From the NCBI RefSeq assembly GCF_004912155.1, contig NZ_STGX01000014.1:134358-170756 (forward strand): a stretch of 36,399 bases of DNA, read 5' to 3'. Under the pieces are notes generated by a model. That model worked only from the letters and a program-made list of their open reading frames with translations, was not told where the DNA came from and made no database searches. The position numbers were made by a program, and so were the translations under genes. The stretch comes from Glycomyces paridis. Its GTDB lineage: Bacteria; Actinomycetota; Actinomycetes; Mycobacteriales; Micromonosporaceae. Position 1 is the stretch's first letter; every line of letters begins with the position of its first letter. Below, one piece after another: positions 22,529 to 30,355 of this stretch.

Positions 22529-23262
22529 CCGCCCTCGCCCTCGCCGTCGCCGAGACCCGCCTCATCCTCCGCGACCGCACCGTCCTCCTCACCGCCGCGA
22601 TCCTCCCGCTCCTCCTCGCCGTCCTCATATCCCGCTCCGGCATCGCCGCCACCGCGGGCGCGCCCGGCGCCCTCGCTGCCGTCCAACTCGCCATGCTCCA
22701 GCTCTTCGGGCTCTACACGACCACCACCATGACCCTCGCCGCCCGGCGCCAGCAGCGCTACCTCCAGCGGCTGCGGACCTCCCCGGCCTCCACCGCCTCC
22801 ATCGTCACCGGACTCGCCGCACCCCTCGTGCTCATCGTCCTGGCCCAGGCCGCGATCGTGCTCGCCGCCACCGGCTGGGCCACCGACTCGGCCCCCGTCC
22901 GGCTCGACCTCCTCGTCCTCGCCTTCGCGAACGGCGCGGCCACCGCCGTCGCCCTCGGCTTCCTCACCGCCTCCTTCACCAAGAGCCCCGAAGCCGCCCA
23001 GATCACCGTGCTCCCCGGCATGCTCGTGATCGTCTTCGGCGTCTTCGCGGCCCTGACGCCCGCGGGGGAGACGGTCGCCCTCCTGCGCTCGGCCGTCCCC
23101 GGCGCCGCCCTCGCCGAGCTGACGCGCCTCGCCTGGGACGGCCCCGAACCCGGCACCGCGCTCCTCGCCGCGCTGGCCCGTCCGCTCGCGGTCTCGCTCG
23201 CCGTCGCGGCGGCGCTGTCGTACCTCGCGGCCCGCCTGTTCCGCTGGCGGCCGCGCTCCTGA
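22525..23262 (+). CDS. ABC-2 exporter membrane permease
   Basis: A 245-residue protein with six hydrophobic segments and the ABC2_membrane layout: MTALALAVAETRLILRDRTVLL as the amphipathic N-terminus, LAARRQQRYLQRLRTSPAS as the cytoplasmic coupling region after helix 2, and a short C-terminus RWRPRS. It pairs with the ATPase to form a homodimeric exporter. Translation is coupled by the 4-bp overlap. A tandem 16-bp repeat and a gene-free 421-bp stretch follow. Confidence 0.88.
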   Translation: MTALALAVAETRLILRDRTVLLTAAILPLLLAVLISRSGIAATAGAPGALAAVQLAMLQLFGLYTTTTMTLAARRQQRYLQRLRTSPASTASIVTGLAAPLVLIVLAQAAIVLAATGWATDSAPVRLDLLVLAFANGAATAVALGFLTASFTKSPEAAQITVLPGMLVIVFGVFAALTPAGETVALLRSAVPGAALAELTRLAWDGPEPGTALLAALARPLAVSLAVAAALSYLAARLFRWRPRS

Positions 23263-23280
23263 AGGGCGCCGCTGGCTTGT

Positions 23281-23312
23281 GGCGGGGCTGCCTGATGGCG
23301 GGGCTGTCTGAT
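23281..23312. repeat. 16-bp tandem duplication
   Basis: Two adjacent 16-bp units (23281-23296 and 23297-23312), GGCGGGGCTGCCTGAT and GGCGGGGCTGTCTGAT, differ at one base. A shorter third partial copy follows. It lies just after the ABC permease; no role is evident. Confidence 0.8.
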
Positions 23313-23367
23313 GGAGGGACAGGGCATCGGCTGAACAGCTGAATCTCGAACCGGCGGCCCCGACGCC

Positions 23368-23396
23368 TTGACCGGTAAGGCGCGCGGAATTAGGCT
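23368..23396 (+). promoter_or_regulatory. Orphan sigma-70-type promoter
   Basis: TTGACC (23368-23373), a 17-bp spacer and TAGGCT (23391-23396). Arms CGCCTT and AAGGCG (23364-23369, 23377-23382) form an inverted repeat over the -35. There is no convincing gene directly downstream until 23684, so the promoter serves the gene-free stretch. Confidence 0.6.
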
Positions 23397-23402
23397 TGGG
23401 CG

Positions 23403-23658
23403 ATATCGTCGGCATTCCCGAAAACCGTATGTTGTGGACACATGGTCGACAGCGGCGACCAAAGGCGGCATGAGAATGCCGCCGGCCCACCACGACAATG
23501 CGCATTCACCGCCCGATCCAATGGCGCATTCGGCCGCCGTTCATCGCCCGGACGCCGACGGTCTCCGACACCCGCGAACGACCGTCCCTACCTACGACTG
23601 CCCTCACGAACGACTCCGGAGCCCGCTCCCCAGATCCGGGGGAGCGGGCTCCGGCTTT
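23403..23658 (+). ncRNA. Candidate non-coding RNA between promoter and terminator
   Basis: The interval is bracketed by a promoter of near-consensus form and a strong terminator, yet holds no frame with actinobacterial coding bias. It contains the stem-loop GGCGGCAT-GAGA-ATGCCGCC (23464-23483) with a GNRA-type GAGA loop, a GGTCG/CGACC hairpin just before it, AATGCGCATT (23497-23506), and a second near copy of that at 23520. A 14-codon frame (M L W T H G R Q R R P K A A) from the ATG near 23428 ends in the stem-loop. The RNA family is not recognised; a leader peptide or attenuator is an alternative. This is the 421-bp gene-free stretch 23263-23683. Confidence 0.4.
23616..23654 (+). terminator. 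Strong 15-bp terminator hairpin
   Basis: Arms CCGGAGCCCGCTCCC (23616-23630) and GGGAGCGGGCTCCGG (23640-23654) pair perfectly with a 9-base loop, followed by CTTTCG. It stands before, not after, the DinB gene, so it must end a transcript arising in the preceding gap or in the ABC operon. Confidence 0.85.
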
Positions 23659-23683
23659 CGCGCCGCCCGAGTAGATTCCGGTC

Positions 23684-24235
23684 ATGACCGAACCCGAAGC
23701 GCTCATCGACGACCACGGCCGCCCCGAACCCCCCGTCGCGGGCGACGAGGCCGCCACCCTCCTGGGCTTCCTCGACTACCAGCGCGCGACCTTCGCGTGG
23801 AAGACCGCCGGGCTCGACGCCGCGGGCCTGAACGCGACCGTGGGCGTGTCGACCATGACCCTCGGCGGGATGCTCAAGCACCTCTCGTACGTCGAGACCG
23901 ACTGGTTCGCCAGGTTCCTGCTCGCCCGGCCCGCGGGCGAGCCCTGGGACTCGGTGGACTGGAAGGCCGACCTCGACTGGGACTGGCACTCCGCCGCCGA
24001 CGACGAGCCCGACGATCTGCGCTCGCTGTGGCGCGGGAGCGTCGAGACCGCCCGCGCGCTCACGGCCGAGGCCCTCGCCGACGGCGGCCTCTCCCGTCCC
24101 GCCGCCACCGCCTGGTCCGACGGGCGCCGCCCGACCCTGCGCTGGATCCTCGTCCACATGATCGAGGAGTACGCGCGGCACAACGGCCACGCCGACCTCA
24201 TCCGCGAGTCGATCGACGGCGAAGTCGGCGAATAG
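23684..24235 (+). CDS. DinB-family (DUF664) metalloenzyme-like protein
   Basis: A 183-residue four-helix-bundle protein. His residues MLKHLSYVETDWF and HMIEEYARHNGHADLIRE form the three-His metal site of DinB/YfiT-like proteins; the RHNGHADLIRE end is characteristic. In actinomycetes members are thiol-dependent S-transferases that use mycothiol. A TAGATT -10 box lies six bases before the ATG and no ribosome site is present, so the message is probably leaderless. The strong terminator 30 bp upstream isolates it from the preceding region. Confidence 0.88.
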   Translation: MTEPEALIDDHGRPEPPVAGDEAATLLGFLDYQRATFAWKTAGLDAAGLNATVGVSTMTLGGMLKHLSYVETDWFARFLLARPAGEPWDSVDWKADLDWDWHSAADDEPDDLRSLWRGSVETARALTAEALADGGLSRPAATAWSDGRRPTLRWILVHMIEEYARHNGHADLIRESIDGEVGE

Positions 24236-24408
24236 GGGCAAGGCCACCACTCCGATGGAATGACTCGGAAATGCAGCTCGGATCGCCCGCGACCGACCAC
24301 AAGTGATAAAGGTGTGCGAAAGGCCTTCTCGCAGTGAGACAACTGCGCTACGGTACGTGTGTCTCCCGCCCCCAATGGCGCCCCCCGCCAACGGAGAGAG
24401 GACCCTCC

Positions 24409-25632
24409 ATGCGCCGCACCACCCCGCGCCTGCGATTCGTGAACGCTTTGACCGCACCTGCGGCCCGCGCCCGGCACCGGCCCGACAAGGTCTTCGACGG
24501 CTTCCTCGCCAAGGAGCGGGCCGCGCCGGGCGACGCGGCCCTCACCGAAGAGGACGAGCGCTCGCTCGAGAACCTGCGGTCCCTCCTGCACCGCATCGCC
24601 GCCGTCGACACGCTCAGCGGCGTCGGCTGGCTCTCGGTCCACGACATGATCAGGACCCGCATCAACAACCTCTTCCACGTCAGGCGCCTCCAGGCCGCCC
24701 ACCCCGAGGTCCTCGAAGAACGGATCGAGGCGCCGGTCTTCGTGATCGGCCTGCCGCGCACCGCGACCACCCTGACCCACAAGATCCTCGCGAACGCCCA
24801 GGGCGGCAGGGGACCGTACATGTGGGAGATGGACAACATCGGCCTGCCGCGCTCGGTGGACGACGAGGCCCGGCTGCGCCGCCAGACGCAGCGCAAGCTC
24901 GACCAGATCCTCACCCTCAGCCCCTCCTGGGGCCGCATCCACCCCGTGCGCGCCGACTGGGTCGAGGAGATCTACTTCCTGCTCAACCAGAGCCGCCTGC
25001 ACAACACCATGGCGCCCATGCCCGAGTACGTCGAGTTCCTGCGCGACTACGACGCCCGGCCCGACTACCGCTTCGTGCGCGACGCGCTCCAGATCCTCCA
25101 GCACCGGCGCCCCGCGCCCCGCTGGATGCTCAAGCACCCCGACTGCCTGGGCGAGACCGCCGCGATCCACGACGTCTTCCCCGACGCGAAGTTCGTGTGG
25201 ACGCACCGCGACCCGCACACCGTCATGGGCTCGATGTGCTCCATGGCCGAGTCGCTCGGGTACCTCCACAACAGGCCCAAGGGCGTCGACCCGCACCGCA
25301 TCGGGCGGATCTGGCTCGACATCCTGCCCGAGATGGTCGAGCGGGCCCGCGTGCAGCGCACCAGGATGCCCCGGGAGAACACCGTCGACGTCGCCTACCA
25401 CGCCATGATGGCCGACCCGTTCCGCCACGTGCCCGAGCTGTTCGAGCAGCTCGACCTCAAGTGGTCGGACGCCGACGAACGCAACCTCGCCGACGCCCTC
25501 GACCGGCCCCGCGACCAGCGCGGCCACGAGTACTCGATGGTGCACTACGGGCTCGAACCGGAGATGATCGACAAGGCCTTCGGCGACTACGGGCTCTTCG
25601 TGGACAACCTCAACGCGGGATCACACCACTAG
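24409..25632 (+). CDS. PAPS-dependent sulfotransferase family protein
   Basis: A 407-residue P-loop sulfotransferase. The 5'-phosphosulfate-binding loop is PVFVIGLPRTATTLTHKIL (residues 109-127; usual G of PRTGTT is Ala here), and the 3'-phosphate site is KFVWTHRDPHTVMGSMCSM. An N-terminal region of about 100 residues precedes it, as in mycobacterial Stf-type enzymes. Acceptor unknown: lipid, glycan or small molecule. I chose ATG 24409 because GGAGAGAGGA lies upstream and homology starts soon after. The 173-bp leader from DinB contains the stem CGCAGT-GAGACA-ACTGCG. Its stop shares CTAG with the convergent winged-helix gene. Confidence 0.88.
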   Translation: MRRTTPRLRFVNALTAPAARARHRPDKVFDGFLAKERAAPGDAALTEEDERSLENLRSLLHRIAAVDTLSGVGWLSVHDMIRTRINNLFHVRRLQAAHPEVLEERIEAPVFVIGLPRTATTLTHKILANAQGGRGPYMWEMDNIGLPRSVDDEARLRRQTQRKLDQILTLSPSWGRIHPVRADWVEEIYFLLNQSRLHNTMAPMPEYVEFLRDYDARPDYRFVRDALQILQHRRPAPRWMLKHPDCLGETAAIHDVFPDAKFVWTHRDPHTVMGSMCSMAESLGYLHNRPKGVDPHRIGRIWLDILPEMVERARVQRTRMPRENTVDVAYHAMMADPFRHVPELFEQLDLKWSDADERNLADALDRPRDQRGHEYSMVHYGLEPEMIDKAFGDYGLFVDNLNAGSHH

Positions 25633-26717
25633 GTGAACTCGACGCCGGTGAGCGGGACGCCCCGGAACGCGGCGAGCCGCTCGGCCTCGGCCTCGACCGC
25701 CGTGCGCTCGGGGCCGGTGAGGGCGCGCCAGGGCTCGACGGCGACGGTGAACCGCTTCCCGGACTTGCGGGGTCGCCACAGTGCCGCGATCTCGCCGCTC
25801 GTCAGGACCGCGCCCGGGCGGCCGAGCACGGGCCACAGGGCCTTGCGGCGCACCGGGTCCGGCACCATCGAGGCCCGGTCCCGGTTCTGGAGGAACAGGT
25901 CGTAGGGGCCGACGAGCCTGGTGCCGCCCGCCTCGGCGCCGCGCAGCGCGTCCTCGTCGGCCGTGAGGATCCAGCGGGCCTCGCCCTCCACGTCGACCTC
26001 GACGGCGTCCTCCGGCCAGTGCGCCTTGACCTCCTTGACCGGCGAGTCGAGGTACTCGGCGGCCTCCTTGACGGTGGCGGGCCCGCACAGGCGCAGGTAC
26101 GCGCGCAGCGGATCGAGCCGGTCCTCGAACGCCTCCGCGGGCGCGAACCCGGGGACGGGCCGCAGGACCGGCGGTGAGGTGTGCGGCTCCAGTTCGAGCC
26201 CGGCGCGGACCGCGGCGATCCGGAACGGCTGCTCGTAGACGTGCACGGCGTCGCACACCCGGCAGAAGCGCTGGTACGGCTCGGGCAGCGCCGCGTTGAG
26301 GCGCGACGACAGCTCGCCCTTGGCGGTAGGGGCGGTCACGATCGCCCGCATGTGCCCGGCGACGACGTCGAGCGCCTCCAGGATCGGGATGCCGGCGGCC
26401 TTGAGCGGCTTGGCGGCGTCGAAGATCCGCTTGGCGGCGTCGGCGTCCGACCAGGGCGCGACCGCGGCGGCGACCTGCGCGAGGTCGGCGCGCCGGTAGC
26501 AGTGCGGCGCGCCCCGCAGGGTCCACAGCCACACCAGGTCCCGTTCCTCGATCGCGGCGGTGTCGACCCCGCGCGCCTCCAGCGCCCACAGGGCCCCGTC
26601 CGGGCCGGTGTCCTGCGCGCCGAGGTCGAGGACGGCGGTGTCGGCGAGGCTCCCGGCCTCCCGGTCGAGCTGCTGGGCGTGCACGCGGTACCTGGTGACC
26701 AGGCGACGGTCGATCAT
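25629..26717 (-). CDS. Winged-helix (HTH_42/AlkX-like) DNA-binding protein
   Basis: A 362-residue protein of the PF06224 winged-helix family, which includes DNA glycosylases such as YcaQ/AlkX. Visible blocks are RDLVWLWTLRGAPHCYRRADLAQVAAAV near the N-terminus, LRAYLRLCGPATVKEAAEYLDSPVKEVKAHWPED (first winged helix) and LVGPYDLFLQNRDRASMVPDPVRRKALWPVLGRPGAVLTSGEIAALWRPRK (family signature DRASMVPD, RPG). The enzyme residues needed for glycosylase action cannot be confirmed, so it may be a DNA-binding homologue. A TACCGT -10 sits six bases before the ATG; leaderless start probable. Confidence 0.87.
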   Translation of the reverse strand: MIDRRLVTRYRVHAQQLDREAGSLADTAVLDLGAQDTGPDGALWALEARGVDTAAIEERDLVWLWTLRGAPHCYRRADLAQVAAAVAPWSDADAAKRIFDAAKPLKAAGIPILEALDVVAGHMRAIVTAPTAKGELSSRLNAALPEPYQRFCRVCDAVHVYEQPFRIAAVRAGLELEPHTSPPVLRPVPGFAPAEAFEDRLDPLRAYLRLCGPATVKEAAEYLDSPVKEVKAHWPEDAVEVDVEGEARWILTADEDALRGAEAGGTRLVGPYDLFLQNRDRASMVPDPVRRKALWPVLGRPGAVLTSGEIAALWRPRKSGKRFTVAVEPWRALTGPERTAVEAEAERLAAFRGVPLTGVEFT

Positions 26718-26843
26718 GGCCCCACGGTATCCGCCGAGGCCGACATCGGGGCCCGACTCCAGTTCGTCGCGAAGCGATGAATCCGCGGTGCGGGCCTCGT
26801 CATAACCGGCAAGAGCCCGAAACTCCCGAAAGTGTGAGACATC

Positions 26844-27275
26844 ATGAGCGCCAACGACATCGCCCCCGAAACCAACGCCGCGGCCGGCCCGGGCCGCGCC
26901 CTGAACGTCACCCTGTGGGTCCTTCAGATCCTGCTCGCCGTGTTCCTCATCGTGGCCTCCGCCGGGCCGAAGCTCATCGGCCACGAGTCCGCCGCCGAGG
27001 GCTTCGACCTCATCGGCTGGGGCGACTGGTTCATGTACTGCATCGGCGCCCTCGAACTGGCCGGCGGCGTCGGCCTGCTCGTCCCGCGCCTGGCGGGCCT
27101 GGCCGCGATCGGCCTGAGCCTGCTCATGGTCGGCGCCGCGATCTTCAACGCCACCGTGCTCGACTTCCCCGTCTACACCCCGCTGATCCTGCTGGTCCTC
27201 TTCGTCTTCATCGCCTGGGGACGCCTCTACCAGACGCGGCGCCTGTTCGCCTACGGCTTCAAGCAGGCCGTCTGA
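26844..27275 (+). CDS. DoxX-family membrane protein
   Basis: A 143-residue protein with four transmembrane helices. The DoxX pattern is ILLAVFLIVASAGPKLIGHESAAEGFDLIGW in helix 1 and the following loop, MYCIGALELAGGVGLLVPRLAGLAAIGLSLLMVGA (helices 2-3), and a fourth helix, then a basic C-tail. DoxX relatives take part in redox and membrane-stress complexes; no quinol-oxidase partners are nearby. A second, shorter DoxX lies at the right end of the window. A clean terminator follows at 27301. Confidence 0.88.
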   Translation: MSANDIAPETNAAAGPGRALNVTLWVLQILLAVFLIVASAGPKLIGHESAAEGFDLIGWGDWFMYCIGALELAGGVGLLVPRLAGLAAIGLSLLMVGAAIFNATVLDFPVYTPLILLVLFVFIAWGRLYQTRRLFAYGFKQAV

Positions 27276-27300
27276 ACGCGCCCGCACCCCTGCACGGCAC

Positions 27301-27329
27301 AGGGCCGGTGGCATCGCCACCGGCCCTTT
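27301..27329 (+). terminator. Rho-independent terminator
   Basis: AGGGCCGGTGGC and GCCACCGGCCCT pair perfectly over 12 bp with an ATC loop, followed by TTT. It ends the DoxX transcript. Confidence 0.85.
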
Positions 27330-27351
27330 CGCTCGCGCGGAACGCGGGGGA

Positions 27352-27385
27352 GGGGCCGCCCCGGTTTGCAGGCTGGGGCGGCCCC
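27352..27385 (-). terminator. Terminator of the HtaA operon
   Basis: GGGGCCGCCCC (27352-27362) and GGGGCGGCCCC (27375-27385) pair perfectly over 11 bp with a 12-base loop, 18 bp downstream of the HtaA stop (27403) on the minus strand. No T-run. Confidence 0.7.
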
Positions 27386-27402
27386 ACTTGCGGAGTGCTG
27401 GA

Positions 27403-28791
27403 TCAGACCTGGACCGCGCGGCGGCGGGCCAGGATCATCGCTCCGGCGCCGCCCGCGAGGAGCACCGCGGCGGCGACGAGGACGATCATGAGCGGCGAGC
27501 CGGTGACCGGCAGCTTGGGCGTGCCCGCGCCGGCGACGTCGGTCGCGGTCGGGTCGTCGTCGCCGCCGGTGCCGCCGCCGGGGTTCCCGGTCGGCTCGCA
27601 GGTGGTGTCGGGGGCGTCGGCGAGTTCGACGGTGAAGGACACGGCGTCGAGGTCGGTGCCCTCGGGATAGAAGCCGCCGAAGAAGTCCACGCCCGCGGCG
27701 GCGACCGTGGCGGGGGCGGCGTCGACGCCGATCGCGCCGTCGGCGACGGCGAGTCGCTCGACCGCGACGTTCGCGATGAGGGCCTCGCCCGAGTAGAGGG
27801 CCAGGCCGCCGTCGACGCTGGCGACCCGCAGGTCGACCAGGTCGAGGTCGAGTTCGCCGTCGTGGCCGTAGAAGTTCACGCCGCCTTCGAAGGAGGCGTC
27901 GAGCGCGCAGGTCTCGGCGGTGAAGGCGCCCGAGGCGTCGGGGAAGCGGTAGGTGCCGTCGCCGTTGTCGGCGGCCGGGTCGAGGACGGTGATCTCGCCG
28001 TGCGCGATCGGGCCGGTCACGTAGTCGCGGAAGGACTGCTTGACGCCCCAGTCGGCGGCGCCGCCGGTGACCTCGTAGACCGTGGCGGGCTCGCCGGTCG
28101 GCTCCTCGGTCGTCTCGGTGGGCTCCTCGGTGTCGGTCGGCTCCTCGGTGGTCGGCGGGTCGATCGGGGCGTTCATGTCGGTCTTGATCGCGATCGAGAC
28201 CGGGTCGAGCGCGGTGCCCGCCGAGTAGAACCCGGCGAAGGCCTCGGCGCCCGCTTCGGTGAGCGTGGTCGGCACGTCGTCGAGGCGCGCGAAGCCGTCG
28301 GTGTTCGTCCACGGCGAGGCGACCCCGCTGTAGTCGAACTCGGCGATGACCACGTCCTGCGAGGGCTCGCCCAGGGACGTCACGTCGGCGATGATCTCGC
28401 CGCTGTACGAGCCGTGGTCGGCGGTGAACTCGATGTTCTCCAGCAGCAGGTCCAGCGCGCCGTCGTGCCCGTAGAAGTGGACGCCGCCCTCGGTCGCGGC
28501 GGTGTAGGTCTGCGCCCCGAGGTCGGTGACGCCCTCGGCGCCGCCGAAGGTGAAGGTGCCGTCGCCGTTCTGCGCGGCGCCGTCCGAGACGGTGATCTCG
28601 CCGTGCGCGATCGGGCCGGTGATGTAGTTCCGGAACGAGGCCTTGACGCCCCAGGTGACGGAGCCGTCCACGATCTCGTACTTCGTCGCGGTCTGGGCGG
28701 CGGCGGGGGCGGCCGCGAAGGCGACGGCCGCGCCTGCGCCGACCACGAGGGCGGCCAGGCCCGCGATACGCTTTCGGGTGGGGGACTTCAT
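27403..28791 (-). CDS. htaA: LPXTG-anchored protein with two HtaA haem domains
   Basis: A 462-residue cell-wall protein. Residues 1-32 are a signal peptide ending AAPAAAQ. Two HtaA domains (about 38-205 and 240-385) follow, joined by a Thr/Glu/Pro linker; each carries the haem-ligand pattern: TWGVKASFRNYITG with the axial Tyr and HFYGHDG or NFYGHDG with the conserved His, as known for Corynebacterium HtaA. A Gly/Asp stalk, LPVTG at 427-431, a hydrophobic helix and RRR form a sortase substrate, so it is covalently fixed to peptidoglycan. Start 28791 has AAGGAG eleven bases upstream and lies five bases after the stop of the partner HtaA gene. It would capture haem and pass it inward to HmuT. 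No sortase gene lies in the window. Confidence 0.93.
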   Translation of the reverse strand: MKSPTRKRIAGLAALVVGAGAAVAFAAAPAAAQTATKYEIVDGSVTWGVKASFRNYITGPIAHGEITVSDGAAQNGDGTFTFGGAEGVTDLGAQTYTAATEGGVHFYGHDGALDLLLENIEFTADHGSYSGEIIADVTSLGEPSQDVVIAEFDYSGVASPWTNTDGFARLDDVPTTLTEAGAEAFAGFYSAGTALDPVSIAIKTDMNAPIDPPTTEEPTDTEEPTETTEEPTGEPATVYEVTGGAADWGVKQSFRDYVTGPIAHGEITVLDPAADNGDGTYRFPDASGAFTAETCALDASFEGGVNFYGHDGELDLDLVDLRVASVDGGLALYSGEALIANVAVERLAVADGAIGVDAAPATVAAAGVDFFGGFYPEGTDLDAVSFTVELADAPDTTCEPTGNPGGGTGGDDDPTATDVAGAGTPKLPVTGSPLMIVLVAAAVLLAGGAGAMILARRRAVQV

Positions 28792-28796
28792 GGGTG

Positions 28797-30218
28797 CTAT
28801 TTCTCCTTGTCGTTTCCCGAGCCCTCGGCAGAGGGCGCGGCGGGCGGGGCGGTGGGGCCGCCCCGCCCGTTCTCAGCGGAAGCGTCGGCATCGGCGGGGG
28901 TGGGCTCCGCTGCCGGTTCCACGGTGGTCTCGGCGGCCTCGGGGCCGGTGCGCCCGCGGCGCCGAGTGATCGCGACGGCCGCCGCCGCGGCGGCCAAGAC
29001 GACGAGGAGCGCGGCCGGGACGATCCACACCAGCGGGTTCGCGCCCTCTTCAGTGCGCTCGGCGGCGGCGGTCGCCTCGGGCGTGTCGCTCGGGCTCGCC
29101 TCGACGGGGTCCGAACCCAGGTCCGGGAGCGGCGGGAGGACCGCGTCGGCGGTGAGCGGGACGGCGATGAGGATCGGGTCCATGGGGTCGCCGGCCTGGT
29201 AATAGCCGCCGAAGACGGGGACGGCGGCCTCGGTGAGCGTGGTCGGCACCTCTTCGGCGATCAGCAGCCCGTCGGCCTCGGTCAGCTCGGCCTCGAAGGC
29301 CACCAGGTCGATCCGTTCGCCGCCGACCTCCGCGGAGAGCACGCCCTCACCGGCGGTCGCGGTGACGACGGGGTCGGTGACGGCGAGGTCCACATCGGTG
29401 CCGGTGAACGCGACGGTGCCCTGGTAGGACAGTTCGTAGTCGGTCGCGGTGGCGGTGCCCGCGCCTTCGGTGAAGCGGAATACGGCCCCGCCGTCGGCCG
29501 CGCCGTCCTCGGTCGCCCAGGCGCCGTCGGCGATGTCGCCGGAGACATATTCGCGCCAGGAGGCGCGCACGCCCCAGTCGAGGACCGCGCCGCTGACCGT
29601 GTCGTCCTCCGTTGCGGCCGTGGGCGACTCCTCGGCCTCTTCAGTCTCGGGCGCTTCGGCGGCGACCACGTCGGCGGAGAAGGACACGGGGTCGAGCGCC
29701 TGGCCGGCCTCGTAGTAGCCCGCGAAGGCGGCGGCGCCGTTGGCGGTGAGGGTCGCCGAGGCGCCCGAGACCGAGGCGGTGCCGCCGGAGACGTCGAGGG
29801 CGGCGCCGCCGAGCGAGGCCATGTCGGTGCGGGAGCCGTTGACGTACACGTAGAGCGTGCCCGAGGAGCCCGAGTACTCGACCGAGGGGTTCGCGAAGGT
29901 CACGTCGAGTTCGCCCTCGTGGCCCCAGAAGTAGACCCAGCCCTGGTAGTCGATCACCGCGGTCCCGTCCTCGTAGGACCCGCTCGCCGAGTGGAACCGG
30001 TAGGCGCCGTCGACGGTGGAGGCGCCGTCGCCGGTCTGTATCTCGCCCTGGGCGATCGGGCCGGTGATGTAGGTCCGGAAGGACGCCTTGACGCCCCAGT
30101 CGAGCCGGCCGCCGGAGAGGTCCTCGGCGGCGGCGGGGGCGGCCCACAGCAGGAGCGAGGCGACCAGCGCGGTCGCCGCGAGCAGTGCCCGGGCGGCGCG
30201 GGCGGTGGCGTGGGGCAT
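28797..30218 (-). CDS. Membrane-anchored HtaA-domain haem protein
   Basis: A 473-residue protein with a signal peptide (1-31), two HtaA domains and a C-terminal single helix at about 395-417 (LVWIVPAALLVVLAAAAAAV) followed by RRR and a 52-residue Pro/Ala/Glu-rich cytosolic tail; there is no LPXTG. Domain 1 keeps Tyr (SFRTYITG) and His (VYFWGHEG). Domain 2 keeps Tyr (SWREYVSG) but the His motif is replaced by VAFTGTDVD, so that site probably does not bind haem in the usual way. The start at 30218 has GGAGG eight bases upstream. It is the first gene of the operon and lies divergent from hmuT across the iron boxes, which indicates iron control. Confidence 0.9.
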   Translation of the reverse strand: MPHATARAARALLAATALVASLLLWAAPAAAEDLSGGRLDWGVKASFRTYITGPIAQGEIQTGDGASTVDGAYRFHSASGSYEDGTAVIDYQGWVYFWGHEGELDVTFANPSVEYSGSSGTLYVYVNGSRTDMASLGGAALDVSGGTASVSGASATLTANGAAAFAGYYEAGQALDPVSFSADVVAAEAPETEEAEESPTAATEDDTVSGAVLDWGVRASWREYVSGDIADGAWATEDGAADGGAVFRFTEGAGTATATDYELSYQGTVAFTGTDVDLAVTDPVVTATAGEGVLSAEVGGERIDLVAFEAELTEADGLLIAEEVPTTLTEAAVPVFGGYYQAGDPMDPILIAVPLTADAVLPPLPDLGSDPVEASPSDTPEATAAAERTEEGANPLVWIVPAALLVVLAAAAAAVAITRRRGRTGPEAAETTVEPAAEPTPADADASAENGRGGPTAPPAAPSAEGSGNDKEK

Positions 30219-30247
30219 GGCGGGGGACCTCCGTCTGGGCAAGTGAT

Positions 30248-30326
30248 GGAGGCAAGGCTAACCTAAGTTAGGTCAGGCTTGCAAAGGGGGTGCTAAGAAT
30301 ACTTAGTGCTACCTAACTTAGGCTCG
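30248..30326. promoter_or_regulatory. DtxR/IdeR-type iron boxes
   Basis: Four copies of the half-site TTAGGT/ACCTAA (or one-mismatch) occur in 137 bp between the HtaA operon and hmuT. On the minus strand 30266-30248 matches the 19-base DtxR consensus TTAGGTTAGSCTAACCTAA at 15 of 19 positions. The plus-strand copy starting at 30268 matches at 13. ACCTAA-C-TTAGGC lies at 30311-30323, and CTAAG-AATA-CTTAG at 30293-30306. Repression of both directions when iron is plentiful is expected. Confidence 0.85.
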
Positions 30327-30355
30327 ACCGGCCCGACCGAGACTGGAGAACGCCC

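Noticed and set aside
23442..23687. Arg/Ser/Pro-rich plus-strand frame in the gene-free stretch as a protein gene
   Set aside because: It runs through the terminator stem and into the DinB start, and has no ribosome site or coding-bias support.
27388..30266. Long plus-strand frames opposite the HtaA genes
   Set aside because: They mirror the HtaA coding strand codon for codon and lack any motif or start signal.
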